Shown here piece by piece: positions 8,634 through 17,932 of a stretch of 64,000 bases of DNA (the first letter of the stretch is position 1; every line of letters begins with the position of its first letter). Source of the DNA: Maribellus maritimus (GTDB lineage: Bacteria; Bacteroidota; Bacteroidia; Bacteroidales; Prolixibacteraceae); assembly GCF_022267315.1 (NCBI RefSeq), contig NZ_JAIKLE010000014.1:62001-126000 (forward strand). Reading direction: 5' to 3'. The notes under the pieces were generated by a model. It was not told the origin of the DNA, made no database searches, and saw only the letters and a program-made list of their open reading frames with translations. Made by a program: the position numbers and the translations under genes.

Positions 8634-11600
8634 ATGGGTTATATAGAATTGCAGGTGACGACAAATTTCTCATTTCTTCGGGGCGGTTCGCACCCGGAAG
8701 AAATCGTTGAGCGGGCGGCTGAACTGGGGTACAAAGCAATTGCAGTTACTGACCGAAATACTCTCGCAGGAATTGTACGGGCTCATGTGACTGCGCGGGG
8801 AAAAAATATCCGTTTTATTCCCGGGTGTCGCCTCGATTTACTGGATGGACCAAGTTTACTAGCCTATCCAACAAACAGTTCAGCCTATTCCAACTTAACA
8901 GGATTACTCACTGAAGGCAACCTGTGTGCTGAAAAAGGAGAATGCTATTTGTACCGGACAGACGTTTACAAATACGCTGAAGGTATAAAATTTATTGTCG
9001 TTCCTCCGGGGGCGCTGAATGAAAATTTTGATTTTGAACCGGAGTTTATAAAAGTCTTGGAAGAGTACAAAGAAATGTTGGGAGAGAATCTTTATCTTGG
9101 TGCAAATTTCTCTTATCATGGTGATGACCATAAGAAATTGTTCCGGCTTTCTCAATTGGGAGAACATTTGAACATCCCGATGGTGGCTACCAACAATGTA
9201 TACTACCATGTGTCTGAACGCCGGGAGTTGCAGGATATTCTGACCTGTGTCCGGGAGAAATGTACCATTCATACGGCCGGTTTCAAACTTCATCAGAATG
9301 CAGAACGTTACCTGAAGTCTGCGAAGGAGATGCGACGCCTTTTCCGGGATTATCCCAAAGCAATCTACCATGCACAGGAAATAGCAGATGCCTGCCGGTT
9401 TTCACTCGATGAGTTAAAATATCTCTATCCGGAAGAAATTACCAATGAAGGGAGAACACCAATGGAAGAATTGATTCATCTTACCTGGAAAGGGGCGAAT
9501 GAGCGTTTTGATAATCAGATTTCTGAAGAAATCAAAGCTACTATTGAAATGGAACTGGAATTTATAGGGCGAAAAGATTATGCCTCCTATTTTCTGACAG
9601 TATATGATTATGTGCGTGAAGCCAGGAGCAGAGGGATTCTTTGTCAGGGACGTGGTTCAGCGGCCAACTCAGTTGTTTGCTATTGCCTGGGGGTTACCTC
9701 TGTCGATCCTTCCAAATTTAATTTATTGTTTGCACGGTTTATGAGCGATGAACGAAACGAACCACCGGATATTGACGTGGATTTTGAACATGAACGCCGT
9801 GAGGAGATCATGCAGTACATTTATGAAAAATATGGACGTGACCGCGCCGGTATTGTTGCTACCGTAACACGAATGCATTGGAAGGGAGCAGTGCGTGATG
9901 TGGGAAAAGCTATGGGTTTGTCAACCGATGCCATCAATGTTCTTTCCAAGTCGGCGTATGAGTTTACTGAAGACTGGTTTGGAGGGAAACCTTCATCATC
10001 AGAAAGTTTTAATGCCAAAGACCCGCATCTGCGCAAAGTAGTAGAACTTACCCTGCAGTATAAAGGTTTTCCACGACAACTGGGGCAACACACAGGTGGT
10101 TTTGTGATTACCAGAGGGAAGCTGCATGAATTGTGTCCCATTCTAAATGCCCGCATGGAGGATCGTACTTGTGTTGAATGGAACAAAGATGATATTGAGG
10201 CATTGGGCTTTATGAAAGTGGATGTACTGGCTCTGGGTATGCTGACCTGTATCCGCAAAGCATTTGATCTTGCTAAAGAACATTATAATAAGAACTTCAC
10301 CTTAGCCAATATTCCACAGGATGATAAAAAGGTTTATGATATGATTGGCCATGCCGATACTCTCGGCGTATTTCAAATTGAAAGCCGTGCACAAATGTCC
10401 ATGTTGCCACGATTGAAACCTCAAAATTTTTATGATCTTGTTATCGAAGTAGCTATTGTGAGGCCTGGACCGATACAGGGTGACATGGTACACCCTTATT
10501 TAAAAAGACGTAAAGGACTGGAGCCGGTGGTGTATCCATCCAAAGAACTGGAAGATATTTTAGGACGAACTTTAGGGGTTCCTTTATTTCAGGAGCAGGC
10601 CATGGAAATTGCCATTGTTGCCGCCGGGTTTACCCCCGCTGAAGCTGACGGATTAAGAAGAAGTATGGCTACATTTAAATCAAAAGGTAAAGTAAGCTGG
10701 TACCGGGAAAAACTGGTGGGAGGGATGGTGAAAAAAGGCTATGAAAAAGAGTTTGCAGAGCGCGTGTTTAAGCAGATTGAAGGTTTTGGAAGTTATGGTT
10801 TTCCCGAAAGCCACGCAGCCAGTTTTGCATTGCTGGTGTACATTTCATCCTGGATTAAATGTTATTATCCCGATATATTTGCTGCGGCACTTCTTAACAG
10901 TCAGCCCATGGGTTTCTACCGACCTGCTCAAATTGTTATCGATGCCCGCAGACATGGTGTGGAAGTAAGACCGGTTGATATCAATTATTCCTTTTGGGAT
11001 AATACCCTTGAAGAAAAAAGTGGCTGTTATTGTGCTGTTCGGTTGGGATTCCGGCAGGCAAAAGGTCTTAGAGAAGATGATGTACAAAGGCTTGTAGCTG
11101 GCAGGTCAGTGTCTTACAAAAATATAAATGAATTACTTGATGTTGGCGTTTCAGCATCTGCCTTGGAGAGACTTGCTGATGCTGATGCTTTTCGCTCAAT
11201 TTCTCTCGACCGAAGACAGGCACTGTGGGAAGTTTCTGCCCTGTATGACCATCCCGCCGGAATATTCACCGGAACACCTTCTCAGAGTGTAGAGGAAGGA
11301 TTTACAACATTGCCGGTAATGACTTCCGGAGAGTACGTGATACAGGACTATGCCAGTATTTCTCTTTCGCTTAAAGCACATCCGGTGAGTTTTCTTCGCC
11401 GGAAACTGAATCGCTTCCTGGTTGCACCGACTTCAGAATTAAGTAAAATGAAAGACGGGAAATGGGTTAAAGTATGTGGTTTAATAACTGTTAGGCAGCG
11501 TCCGGGAACAGCCAAAGGAGTAATATTTATTACTATTGAGGATGAAACCGGTTTTGCCAACCTGGTGGTTTGGGCAAAAACTTTTGAAAAATACCGTAAA

Positions 11601-11855
11601 GTAATTTTGCAATCTCGCTTACTTATGGTGTCAGGTAAGCTGCAGATTGAAGGAGAAGTCATTCATGTGGTTGTTAATGAGTGTTTTAATATGAACGAGT
11701 TGATGAGTATAGAAATGGAAGGACGTAATCTTGGTTTCGTGAATAAACCGATAAATGCTCAAAAAGAGACTAATGAAAAGAAGGCCGAAAGCGGGAAAGA
11801 TCATGATAGTAAAATGGTGCAGGGAAAACTCTTTCCTTCGAGGGATTTTAAATAA
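8634..11855 (+). CDS. dnaE2: Error-prone DNA polymerase III alpha subunit DnaE2
   Basis: 1073 residues, the size of DnaE2 (ImuC). An N-terminal PHP domain begins ELQVTTNFSFLRGGSHPEE. GRGSAANS lies near 338 and the catalytic aspartates in PDIDVDFE near 376-383. A C-terminal OB-fold (VKVCGLITVRQRPGTAKG) lies near 950. DnaE2 is the translesion polymerase of the ImuA-ImuB-DnaE2 mutasome. The ATG at 8634, after GGGAAAGAAT, is chosen over an in-frame start at 8589 that lies inside imuB: family proteins begin MxYxELQ. Confidence 0.93.
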   Translation: MGYIELQVTTNFSFLRGGSHPEEIVERAAELGYKAIAVTDRNTLAGIVRAHVTARGKNIRFIPGCRLDLLDGPSLLAYPTNSSAYSNLTGLLTEGNLCAEKGECYLYRTDVYKYAEGIKFIVVPPGALNENFDFEPEFIKVLEEYKEMLGENLYLGANFSYHGDDHKKLFRLSQLGEHLNIPMVATNNVYYHVSERRELQDILTCVREKCTIHTAGFKLHQNAERYLKSAKEMRRLFRDYPKAIYHAQEIADACRFSLDELKYLYPEEITNEGRTPMEELIHLTWKGANERFDNQISEEIKATIEMELEFIGRKDYASYFLTVYDYVREARSRGILCQGRGSAANSVVCYCLGVTSVDPSKFNLLFARFMSDERNEPPDIDVDFEHERREEIMQYIYEKYGRDRAGIVATVTRMHWKGAVRDVGKAMGLSTDAINVLSKSAYEFTEDWFGGKPSSSESFNAKDPHLRKVVELTLQYKGFPRQLGQHTGGFVITRGKLHELCPILNARMEDRTCVEWNKDDIEALGFMKVDVLALGMLTCIRKAFDLAKEHYNKNFTLANIPQDDKKVYDMIGHADTLGVFQIESRAQMSMLPRLKPQNFYDLVIEVAIVRPGPIQGDMVHPYLKRRKGLEPVVYPSKELEDILGRTLGVPLFQEQAMEIAIVAAGFTPAEADGLRRSMATFKSKGKVSWYREKLVGGMVKKGYEKEFAERVFKQIEGFGSYGFPESHAASFALLVYISSWIKCYYPDIFAAALLNSQPMGFYRPAQIVIDARRHGVEVRPVDINYSFWDNTLEEKSGCYCAVRLGFRQAKGLREDDVQRLVAGRSVSYKNINELLDVGVSASALERLADADAFRSISLDRRQALWEVSALYDHPAGIFTGTPSQSVEEGFTTLPVMTSGEYVIQDYASISLSLKAHPVSFLRRKLNRFLVAPTSELSKMKDGKWVKVCGLITVRQRPGTAKGVIFITIEDETGFANLVVWAKTFEKYRKVILQSRLLMVSGKLQIEGEVIHVVVNECFNMNELMSIEMEGRNLGFVNKPINAQKETNEKKAESGKDHDSKMVQGKLFPSRDFK

Positions 11856-11893
11856 TTGAGGGCGGGAAACAACTTCGTTTTGTAAAACTTTTT

Positions 11894-12934
11894 TTAGTGA
11901 AGATTCAGTACATTTTTTTGAGAAGACTCCCTGATTAGCAGCTCTGTGGGCATCACAAGTGTTTGATATTTAATGTCGGCTTTTTTGTTGTTGATCTGAT
12001 GAATGAGTAATTCAGCAGCTTTCTGTCCCATTAAAAACCCCGGCTGTTTAACCGTACTAATAGAAGGAGTGGTTACCTTGGAAAAAGGTTCGTTACTAAA
12101 TCCCATAACCAGAATATCTTCAGGTATTTTAATTCCCAATTCTTTTAAATAAACAATGGCGCTAAGTGCTGTTGTATCATTCGCACAAAAAATGGCATCT
12201 ATTTTTTGGTTTTTACTCATTAACTTTCTAATTGCATCTACACCATCATCATGTCTTAAACTATTGTGTATAATAAGTTTTTTTTCCGTTTTCAAACCAG
12301 CATCTTTCATTGCTTTCAAAAAACCCTGTTTCCGGTCTTCATATATTTTTAAATTGGTTGGACCACCAATGTGTGCTATTTTTTTTGCACCCTGTTCGAT
12401 TAAATGTTTTGTTACTCTGTAAGCTCCTCCAAAGTCGTCAACTACAATTTTGTGTGCATTGATTTCATCAACGGCCCGGTCGAAAAAAACAAGGGGGATC
12501 TTTCTTTCCAAAAAAAGTTCCAAATGCTCAAACGATTTGGTTTCCATACCAATTGAAACAATAACGCCATCAACACGATTGTTAAACATGGTTTTTGCAA
12601 TTTTGGTTTCTTTCTGAAAATTGTCATTTGATTGAGAAATCGAAACAGTATACCCCTGGCTATAGGCAATATCTTCAATACCACTGATAACAGATGAGAA
12701 AAAGTGACGGTTTATTAAAGGGACAATAACACCAATCGTATTGGTTCGTTTTGTCCTGAAATTTGCTGCAAGGGTATTGGGCCGATACCCCATTTCATTG
12801 GCAACCTTTCTTATTTTCTTTCTTGTAGCCTCGCTTATTAGCGGATTATCGTTTAATGCTCTTGAAACAGTAGACGCTGAAATGTTAAGATATTTAGCAA
12901 TATCGTGAATTGTCGTTTCTGCCTGTTTAGTCAT
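11894..12934 (-). CDS. LacI family transcriptional regulator, probable repressor of kduI-kduD
   Basis: 346 residues. An N-terminal LacI helix-turn-helix with hinge (TTIHDIAKYLNISASTVSRALN ... GYRPNTLA) is followed by a periplasmic-binding-protein-like effector domain (NTIGVIVPLINRHFF ... FCANDTTALSAI ... VMGFSNEPFSKVTTPSISTV). It is divergent from kduI, with a perfect 16-bp palindrome with central CG in the gap, so a uronate-pathway intermediate is the likely inducer. The ATG at 12934 is preferred over a TTG nine bases upstream because it leaves a short leader after the minus-strand -7 element. Confidence 0.9.
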   Translation of the reverse strand: MTKQAETTIHDIAKYLNISASTVSRALNDNPLISEATRKKIRKVANEMGYRPNTLAANFRTKRTNTIGVIVPLINRHFFSSVISGIEDIAYSQGYTVSISQSNDNFQKETKIAKTMFNNRVDGVIVSIGMETKSFEHLELFLERKIPLVFFDRAVDEINAHKIVVDDFGGAYRVTKHLIEQGAKKIAHIGGPTNLKIYEDRKQGFLKAMKDAGLKTEKKLIIHNSLRHDDGVDAIRKLMSKNQKIDAIFCANDTTALSAIVYLKELGIKIPEDILVMGFSNEPFSKVTTPSISTVKQPGFLMGQKAAELLIHQINNKKADIKYQTLVMPTELLIRESSQKNVLNLH

Positions 12935-12951
12935 TATAGTCAATTTGAAAT

Positions 12952-12983
12952 CAAAAATAATAAAAATATTTTTAATTATGCAA
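12952..12983 (-). promoter_or_regulatory. Promoter of the LacI-type gene
   Basis: Read on the minus strand, TTG (12983-12981), a 21-base spacer and TATTTTTG (12959-12952) match the Bacteroidota promoter form. The -33 TTG is the left arm of the operator palindrome, so the repressor would control its own gene. Confidence 0.6.
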
Positions 12984-12993
12984 TCGATTGCAT
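12978..12993. promoter_or_regulatory. LacI-type operator, 16-bp perfect palindrome
   Basis: ATGCAATCGATTGCAT is a perfect inverted repeat with the central CG typical of LacI-family operators. Its CAA and TTG halves also serve as the -33 elements of the two divergent promoters. Confidence 0.75.
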
Positions 12994-13018
12994 TTTAGTT
13001 TTTAGTTTTTTATTTTTG
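12988..13018 (+). promoter_or_regulatory. Promoter of the kduI-kduD operon
   Basis: TTG at 12988-12990, a 20-base spacer and a perfect TATTTTTG at 13011-13018. Transcription would start near 13024, leaving a leader of about 48 bases before the ATG at 13072. The -33 element lies inside the LacI-type palindrome. Confidence 0.65.
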
Positions 13019-13071
13019 TGAAAATAAAGTTTTTATGCAACTTAAAAACATCAAAAATTAAAAATATAATT

Positions 13072-13914
13072 ATGGCTACTATTTACGAAGAAAGATACAA
13101 TTATCATCCTGATGATTTTAAAAAGTATGATACAGAACGAATCAGGAAAGAGTTTTTGGTTAAAAAAGTGATGGATCCCGGAAATATCCGGTTGGTGTAT
13201 TCAATTATTGAGCGTTATATTGTAGGGGGAGCTGTTCCGCTTAAAGAAGGTTTGTTGCTGGAAACAATAGACCCTTTAAAAGCCGATTATTTTTGCGAAC
13301 GACGTGAAGTTGGTGTAATAAATGTTGCCGGTTCGGGAGTAATCGTTGTTGACGGAACAGAATATAAAATGGACTTTAAAGACGCCATTTATATTGGGAA
13401 AGGAAGTAAGGAAGTAATTTTTAAATCGGATGATCCGGCTAATCCGGCCCACTTTTATATCAATTCCGCTCCGGCTCATAAAGAATATCCTGTGAAACAT
13501 GTTACAATGGCCGATGCTAATGTCCTTCACATGGGATCCTTGGAAACTTCAAATGAAAGAGATATCAATCAATTGCTTATTAGTGGTGTTGTTGAAACCT
13601 GCCAGTTGCAGATGGGAATGACTGAGCTAAAAACGGGAAGTGTGTGGAATACAATGCCTCCGCACCGGCACAGCCGTAGGAACGAAGTTTATTTTTATTT
13701 TGATGTTCCCGAAAATCAGGCGGTTTGCCATTTTATGGGCCAGCCCGATGAAACCCGACACATCTGGATGCAAAATGAACAGGCTGTAATTTCTCCCAAC
13801 TGGTCAATTCATTCAGCTGCCGGAACAAGTAACTACATTTTTATTTGGGGAATGGCTGGCGAGAATTTGGATTATACCGATATGGATGCCATTGATATTA
13901 AAGATTTGAAGTAA
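13072..13914 (+). CDS. kduI: 5-dehydro-4-deoxy-D-glucuronate isomerase
   Basis: 280 residues, the full family length. KduI is a cupin-fold zinc enzyme that isomerises 5-keto-4-deoxyuronate, formed from unsaturated uronates released by polysaccharide lyases, to 3-deoxy-D-glycero-2,5-hexodiulosonate. The zinc ligands are visible as His198 and His200 (PPHRHSRRNE), Glu205 and His247 (SIHSAAG), two residues shifted from the Escherichia coli protein. The ATG at 13072 is chosen over a GTG at 13018 that overlaps the promoter. kduD follows 27 bases downstream. Confidence 0.95.
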   Translation: MATIYEERYNYHPDDFKKYDTERIRKEFLVKKVMDPGNIRLVYSIIERYIVGGAVPLKEGLLLETIDPLKADYFCERREVGVINVAGSGVIVVDGTEYKMDFKDAIYIGKGSKEVIFKSDDPANPAHFYINSAPAHKEYPVKHVTMADANVLHMGSLETSNERDINQLLISGVVETCQLQMGMTELKTGSVWNTMPPHRHSRRNEVYFYFDVPENQAVCHFMGQPDETRHIWMQNEQAVISPNWSIHSAAGTSNYIFIWGMAGENLDYTDMDAIDIKDLK

Positions 13915-13941
13915 AGAAGTATTTAAAAAAAACAAAAAATC

Positions 13942-14745
13942 ATGATACAGGAATTATTTGATTTAAAGGGAAAAGTTACATTGATAACCGGCGGAACACA
14001 CGGAATTGGAATGGCGATAGGAAAAGTTTTGGGAAGTGCCGGTGCAAAGATATGTGTAAACGACATATCGGAAGAAAAACTTGAGAGTTGTAAAAAAGAG
14101 TATGCCGAAGCCGGAATTGATGTATATACATTAAAGTTTAATGTTACAGATGAGGATGATGTTGACAGGGGAATTTCTCAAATTGAGAAAGAGGTAGGCG
14201 ATATTGATATCCTTGTTAACAATGCAGGTATTATTAAACGAATTCCGATTCTCGACATGGCTGTTTCTGACTATAAACAGGTTATCGATGTGGATTTGGT
14301 TGCTCCGCTGATTGTTTCAAAAAGAGTGGTACCCAAAATGATTGAAAAACGAGCCGGTAAAATCATCAATATGTGTTCAATGATGAGTGTGTACGGAAGA
14401 AATTCGGTTTCAGCCTACGCTTCTGCAAAAGGAGGGCTGAAACTTCTTACGTCCAATATGACATGCGAATGGGCAAAATACAACATTCAGATTAATGGTA
14501 TTGGTCCCGGGTACATTGCTACTTCGCAAACAGCACCAATCAGAGAAGGCGGACATCCCTTTAACGATTTGGTTATGACACGCACTCCTGCAGGTCGCTG
14601 GGGAGAACCCGAAGATGTCGGGAATGCTGCTTTGTTTCTGGCATCAAAAGCCAGCAATTTTGTAAATGGTCATGTTCTTTATGTCGATGGCGGAATTTTG
14701 GCCAACTTTGGTTATGTAAAAGGTGAAAATGATATTCCTGAATAA
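13942..14745 (+). CDS. kduD: 2-dehydro-3-deoxy-D-gluconate 5-dehydrogenase (2-deoxy-D-gluconate 3-dehydrogenase)
   Basis: A 267-residue SDR with TGGTHGIG at 16-23, NNAG at 93-96, Ser146, Tyr159 and Lys163. KduD reduces the diketo product of KduI to 2-keto-3-deoxygluconate with NAD(P)H. Identification rests on full-length family resemblance and on its place directly after kduI. KdgK and KdgA, which would finish the route to pyruvate and glyceraldehyde 3-phosphate, are not in the window. The next gene starts two bases after its stop codon. Confidence 0.9.
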   Translation: MIQELFDLKGKVTLITGGTHGIGMAIGKVLGSAGAKICVNDISEEKLESCKKEYAEAGIDVYTLKFNVTDEDDVDRGISQIEKEVGDIDILVNNAGIIKRIPILDMAVSDYKQVIDVDLVAPLIVSKRVVPKMIEKRAGKIINMCSMMSVYGRNSVSAYASAKGGLKLLTSNMTCEWAKYNIQINGIGPGYIATSQTAPIREGGHPFNDLVMTRTPAGRWGEPEDVGNAALFLASKASNFVNGHVLYVDGGILANFGYVKGENDIPE

Positions 14746-14746
14746 A

Positions 14747-16018
14747 ATGAAAACAAATTATCTCCTTCTTTTTTTATTGGCTACTGTTATTTTTTCCTGC
14801 AGTAATAATCAACCGTCGATAACTTTGATAAATCCGCTGGATGTTGATAAACCCGACGAAGTTATTATTCTGAGCCGGGAGCAGGTAAATGAAAAAATTT
14901 CTCTCACCGATGAGCAATTGCCTGTTTTTAAAAATGAGGCAGGAAATCTGGTTCCCAGCCAGGTTGATGATTTAAACGGTGATGGAAATTGGGATGAGGT
15001 TGCTGTTCTGCTTGCTTTTGGAGCTAACGAAACCAAAATGCTTATCATTGAACCGGTTTCAGAAAATGAATATCCGTCATTTGAGAAAAGAACAAATCTT
15101 CGTTTAGGAATTATCCAGGACGATGGAACTTATAAAGAAGTAGATGCTTACGACGCCCTGCCATGTACCGGGGGGTTTGAAATTATTGCCCAGGGAGAAA
15201 GCGTGAGCTGGGAGAATGATAAAATTGCATTTCGGAATTATTTTGATTGCAGAAATGTAAAGGATTTATTTGGTAAACTATTGCCCGGATTAATTATTGA
15301 TAAGATTCATACTGAAGAAATTACCAATTATCATGACCTGGATGACTGGGGAATGGATGTTTTGCATTGCGGCAGTTCTCTTGGTTCGGGGGGGGTAGCT
15401 CTCATGCGAAATGATTCCTTGTTTCGTCTGGGCTCAACAAAAAAATACAGTTATCAGAAATTGACGGAAGGACCGGTACGTTCTGTTTTTGAACTTCGTT
15501 ACAGCGGTTGGGAAGTTGATGGAGAAATGCTGGAAGCAGTTGAGCGTATTTCGATTTATCCGGGGAAGTACTGGTTTGAGTCTGATGTGACTGTTAATGG
15601 TCGCAGGGAAGGCGATCAGATTGTGACCGGAATTGTAACCAGCATGTTAAAACGAGAACCGTTTGAATTTCAGGCAGGAGATTTTCAGTGTATCGGTACA
15701 CACGATGTTCAGTCGCTAAATAACGATGAACTGGGAATGGCCGTCTTGGTTCCTAAAAATGAAACAGGAAAAATTGGAAGAACCACTGACATCAACTTTT
15801 TTAAATTGGGCTACCAAACGGTAGTAGAAAAGAGTTTTAGTAATATAATTTCAGAAACATATTACATTGGTCAGAAGTGTAAAGACAAAGTACCTGCAAA
15901 ACACTATTTTGCTGCGGTGTGGGGATTGGAGAAAGATCAATGGAAAACGGAAGATGGATTTAAACAGTACCTTCGGGAAGAGATGAATAAACTGTCCGGT
16001 GAAATTGTGATCCAATAA
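14747..16018 (+). CDS. DUF4861 family lipoprotein
   Basis: 423 residues. A signal peptide ends in a lipobox (VIFSCSNN), predicting a lipid-anchored envelope protein. The body matches the DUF4861 family as I know it: an opening on INPLDVDKPDEVI, a QVDDLNGDGNWDEVAVLL segment and a GWEVDGEML segment in the middle. The family occurs in polysaccharide utilisation loci for uronate-containing glycans, and its function is not established to my knowledge. Translation starts at the ATG at 14747, two bases after kduD; a longer frame starts inside kduD. A strong terminator follows. Confidence 0.8.
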   Translation: MKTNYLLLFLLATVIFSCSNNQPSITLINPLDVDKPDEVIILSREQVNEKISLTDEQLPVFKNEAGNLVPSQVDDLNGDGNWDEVAVLLAFGANETKMLIIEPVSENEYPSFEKRTNLRLGIIQDDGTYKEVDAYDALPCTGGFEIIAQGESVSWENDKIAFRNYFDCRNVKDLFGKLLPGLIIDKIHTEEITNYHDLDDWGMDVLHCGSSLGSGGVALMRNDSLFRLGSTKKYSYQKLTEGPVRSVFELRYSGWEVDGEMLEAVERISIYPGKYWFESDVTVNGRREGDQIVTGIVTSMLKREPFEFQAGDFQCIGTHDVQSLNNDELGMAVLVPKNETGKIGRTTDINFFKLGYQTVVEKSFSNIISETYYIGQKCKDKVPAKHYFAAVWGLEKDQWKTEDGFKQYLREEMNKLSGEIVIQ

Positions 16019-16078
16019 TGTTTTAACACTATTCAAACAATCTGTTATTTCGAACCATTGTATAAAAAAGATATGGAT

Positions 16079-16112
16079 AAAAGTGCCGGGAGAATTTTCC
16101 GGCACTTTTTTT
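16079..16112 (+). terminator. Intrinsic terminator of the kdu operon
   Basis: An uninterrupted stem, AAGTGCCGG at 16081-16089 with CCGGCACTT at 16099-16107 (extendable by two A-T pairs), a nine-base loop and a T-run to 16112. Confidence 0.85.
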
Positions 16113-16317
16113 ATTTATCCGGTTGAAGAGATCTGTTTATAAAGGATTGACTAGTTTTCTTTTGGCTTTTATCCGGATACTAAAATATTTCTTGCTTTCT
16201 TTTTAAAACAATCTTTTCGTTCGTTTTTTTTTTCAAAGCTCTTTTTAAACAATTCGGCAGGTTTAAACCTTATTGGTTTATAAACTAACTTGTTATAAAG
16301 CTAAGATTGTGAACCAA

Positions 16318-17355
16318 ATGAACTCAAAAGAAGCGATATTGTATATCCATGGTTCTCACTGTACGGTAAAGAACGAAGCTATTGATCAACTGGAAAAAGA
16401 TCTTGTAAACGTCAACTCTTTTGCGGATGTCAGTATAGTCACTGAAACAGATCTCAGCACAAGTAAAACAGTCAAAAAAGTGCAACTTACCTATCATGAT
16501 ACAAAAAAGGTAAAGGAATTTTATGTTTTTGAAGTATTTTGGGGAGATTTAAAAAGATCGTTTAGTGAGGAACGACCATTACATCGGTTTTTTAAAAGTA
16601 CAACGTTAATATCCTACTGGTTGTTTTCAGGTATTTGGCGTGCTATCTTTTATACTCCCAAAATGGCTTTGCCTCTTTTGGGGAGTATGTTGCTGGTGCT
16701 CGGCTGGTACCTTAGTCTGCTTTTAATTTTTGCCGACGGACTTAAAAATTATTTGCAGGACTACCAACAGCTGGTATGTTTTATCAACTCAATAACCAGC
16801 TGGAAAAGCTGGGTTGTTTGGGGTATTTTTACCTTGTTGTTAACTGTTTTTCCAACCGACAGAATCATCAGTATGGCTTATTTTAGCAGGAGTTATTTGC
16901 AGGATTCAACCCTTCGCTCTAAAATCAGGGAACGTATTATTACAGTGATGGAAAAAGTTGGAAAAGACGACAGGTTTGATTCCATTCAGATTTTAGCACA
17001 CAGTTTTGGAAGTATATTAGCTACTGAGTTTTTGTCATATAATAACCTTTTTCCTGAAAATAAAAAGATTCGGGTAGTTACACTGGGTGCCTCTCTAGGT
17101 TTTATAATAAACCGTGCCCGTTGGATTGGAGAGGTGCTTTTTCAGGCTCAGAAAAATCCAAATGTTCAGCATTGGCAGGATTATTTTTCCTACAAAGACT
17201 GGCTTTGTTCGCTTACTCTGAAAGATCCTTTATCCGATAGTTTTGAAAGTATTGAACTTAATCGTAAAGTACCCATCGGGGAGCAGTTGAGCGGACATTC
17301 ACACCAAATGTATTTTTCGGATGAAATTGTGCTTAAAGAGATTCTGAAACAATGA
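16318..17355 (+). CDS. Membrane-embedded alpha/beta hydrolase-like protein
   Basis: 345 residues. The N-terminal AILYIHGSH is a hydrolase oxyanion-hole-like HG motif, ILAHSFGS near 240 is a nucleophile elbow (Ser), and a late SGHSHQMYF may supply the histidine. Between them lie two or more hydrophobic segments (ALPLLGSMLLVLGWYLSLLLI and WVVWGIFTLLLTVF), so the fold is interrupted by a membrane insertion. I recognise the general hydrolase features but not a named family. The ATG at 16318 is chosen over a TTG at 16273. It stands alone between a terminator and a convergent cupin gene. Confidence 0.6.
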   Translation: MNSKEAILYIHGSHCTVKNEAIDQLEKDLVNVNSFADVSIVTETDLSTSKTVKKVQLTYHDTKKVKEFYVFEVFWGDLKRSFSEERPLHRFFKSTTLISYWLFSGIWRAIFYTPKMALPLLGSMLLVLGWYLSLLLIFADGLKNYLQDYQQLVCFINSITSWKSWVVWGIFTLLLTVFPTDRIISMAYFSRSYLQDSTLRSKIRERIITVMEKVGKDDRFDSIQILAHSFGSILATEFLSYNNLFPENKKIRVVTLGASLGFIINRARWIGEVLFQAQKNPNVQHWQDYFSYKDWLCSLTLKDPLSDSFESIELNRKVPIGEQLSGHSHQMYFSDEIVLKEILKQ

Positions 17356-17375
17356 CTTGTTGAGCTGTGATTAAT

Positions 17376-17822
17376 CTATAGTTTTAGGTTGCCTTCAACC
17401 CGGTACCCGTCAGAAACATTGTAATCTGCCAGGGTATTTTGATGAGACTGAATAACCATATAAACCAGCGGTTCATTTGAGTCGCTGCTTAGTGCCCGGC
17501 TGCCGTGCACTGATACTTTTACGATTGAACCTTCACTTATTTGAAAAGCATCATCATCCACCTGAAACTGCCCGCTACCTTTTAAAAACACATAGATTTC
17601 CTCGTGTTTAATATGTTTATGTAAAAATGAAATAACTGTTCCGGCTGGTAGTTCCCTGAAAGAAATCTCTGCTCCGGTGGTCTGTAGAAGCTCCCCGATA
17701 AATATTCTGCCTTTATCCGTTGTTTTGAATTTGGGATGAATAAACTCATGTTTTGCCAGCTCAGCCAACGGGCCAATATCAACGGCTTTGTAGTTTTTGT
17801 TTTCGGAAGTTGTTTTTATCAT
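17376..17822 (-). CDS. Cupin domain-containing protein
   Basis: 148 residues with a single conserved cupin barrel: the first motif is FLHKHIKHEEIYVFLKGSG (His, His, Glu) and the second is EGSIVKVSVHGSRAL. A small metal-binding protein or enzyme of unknown substrate. It is convergent with the hydrolase gene at 16318-17355 and has no obvious operon partner. TACATTTG on the minus strand (17869-17862) fits a -7 element, but no -33 element is evident. Confidence 0.8.
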   Translation of the reverse strand: MIKTTSENKNYKAVDIGPLAELAKHEFIHPKFKTTDKGRIFIGELLQTTGAEISFRELPAGTVISFLHKHIKHEEIYVFLKGSGQFQVDDDAFQISEGSIVKVSVHGSRALSSDSNEPLVYMVIQSHQNTLADYNVSDGYRVEGNLKL

Positions 17823-17932
17823 TTCTACACAGCTTGTCAGTTTAAATTATAAAACACAATACAAATGTAACGAAAGCTCAATTAAAACATAGGGATTCGC
17901 TTTGGTAAGGTATTGAGTTGTTTGCGTTTTTG

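Noticed and set aside
12981-12990. Possible unrelated restriction-type palindrome in CAATCGATTG
   Set aside because: Its exact position between two divergent promoters beside a LacI-type gene makes an operator the better explanation.
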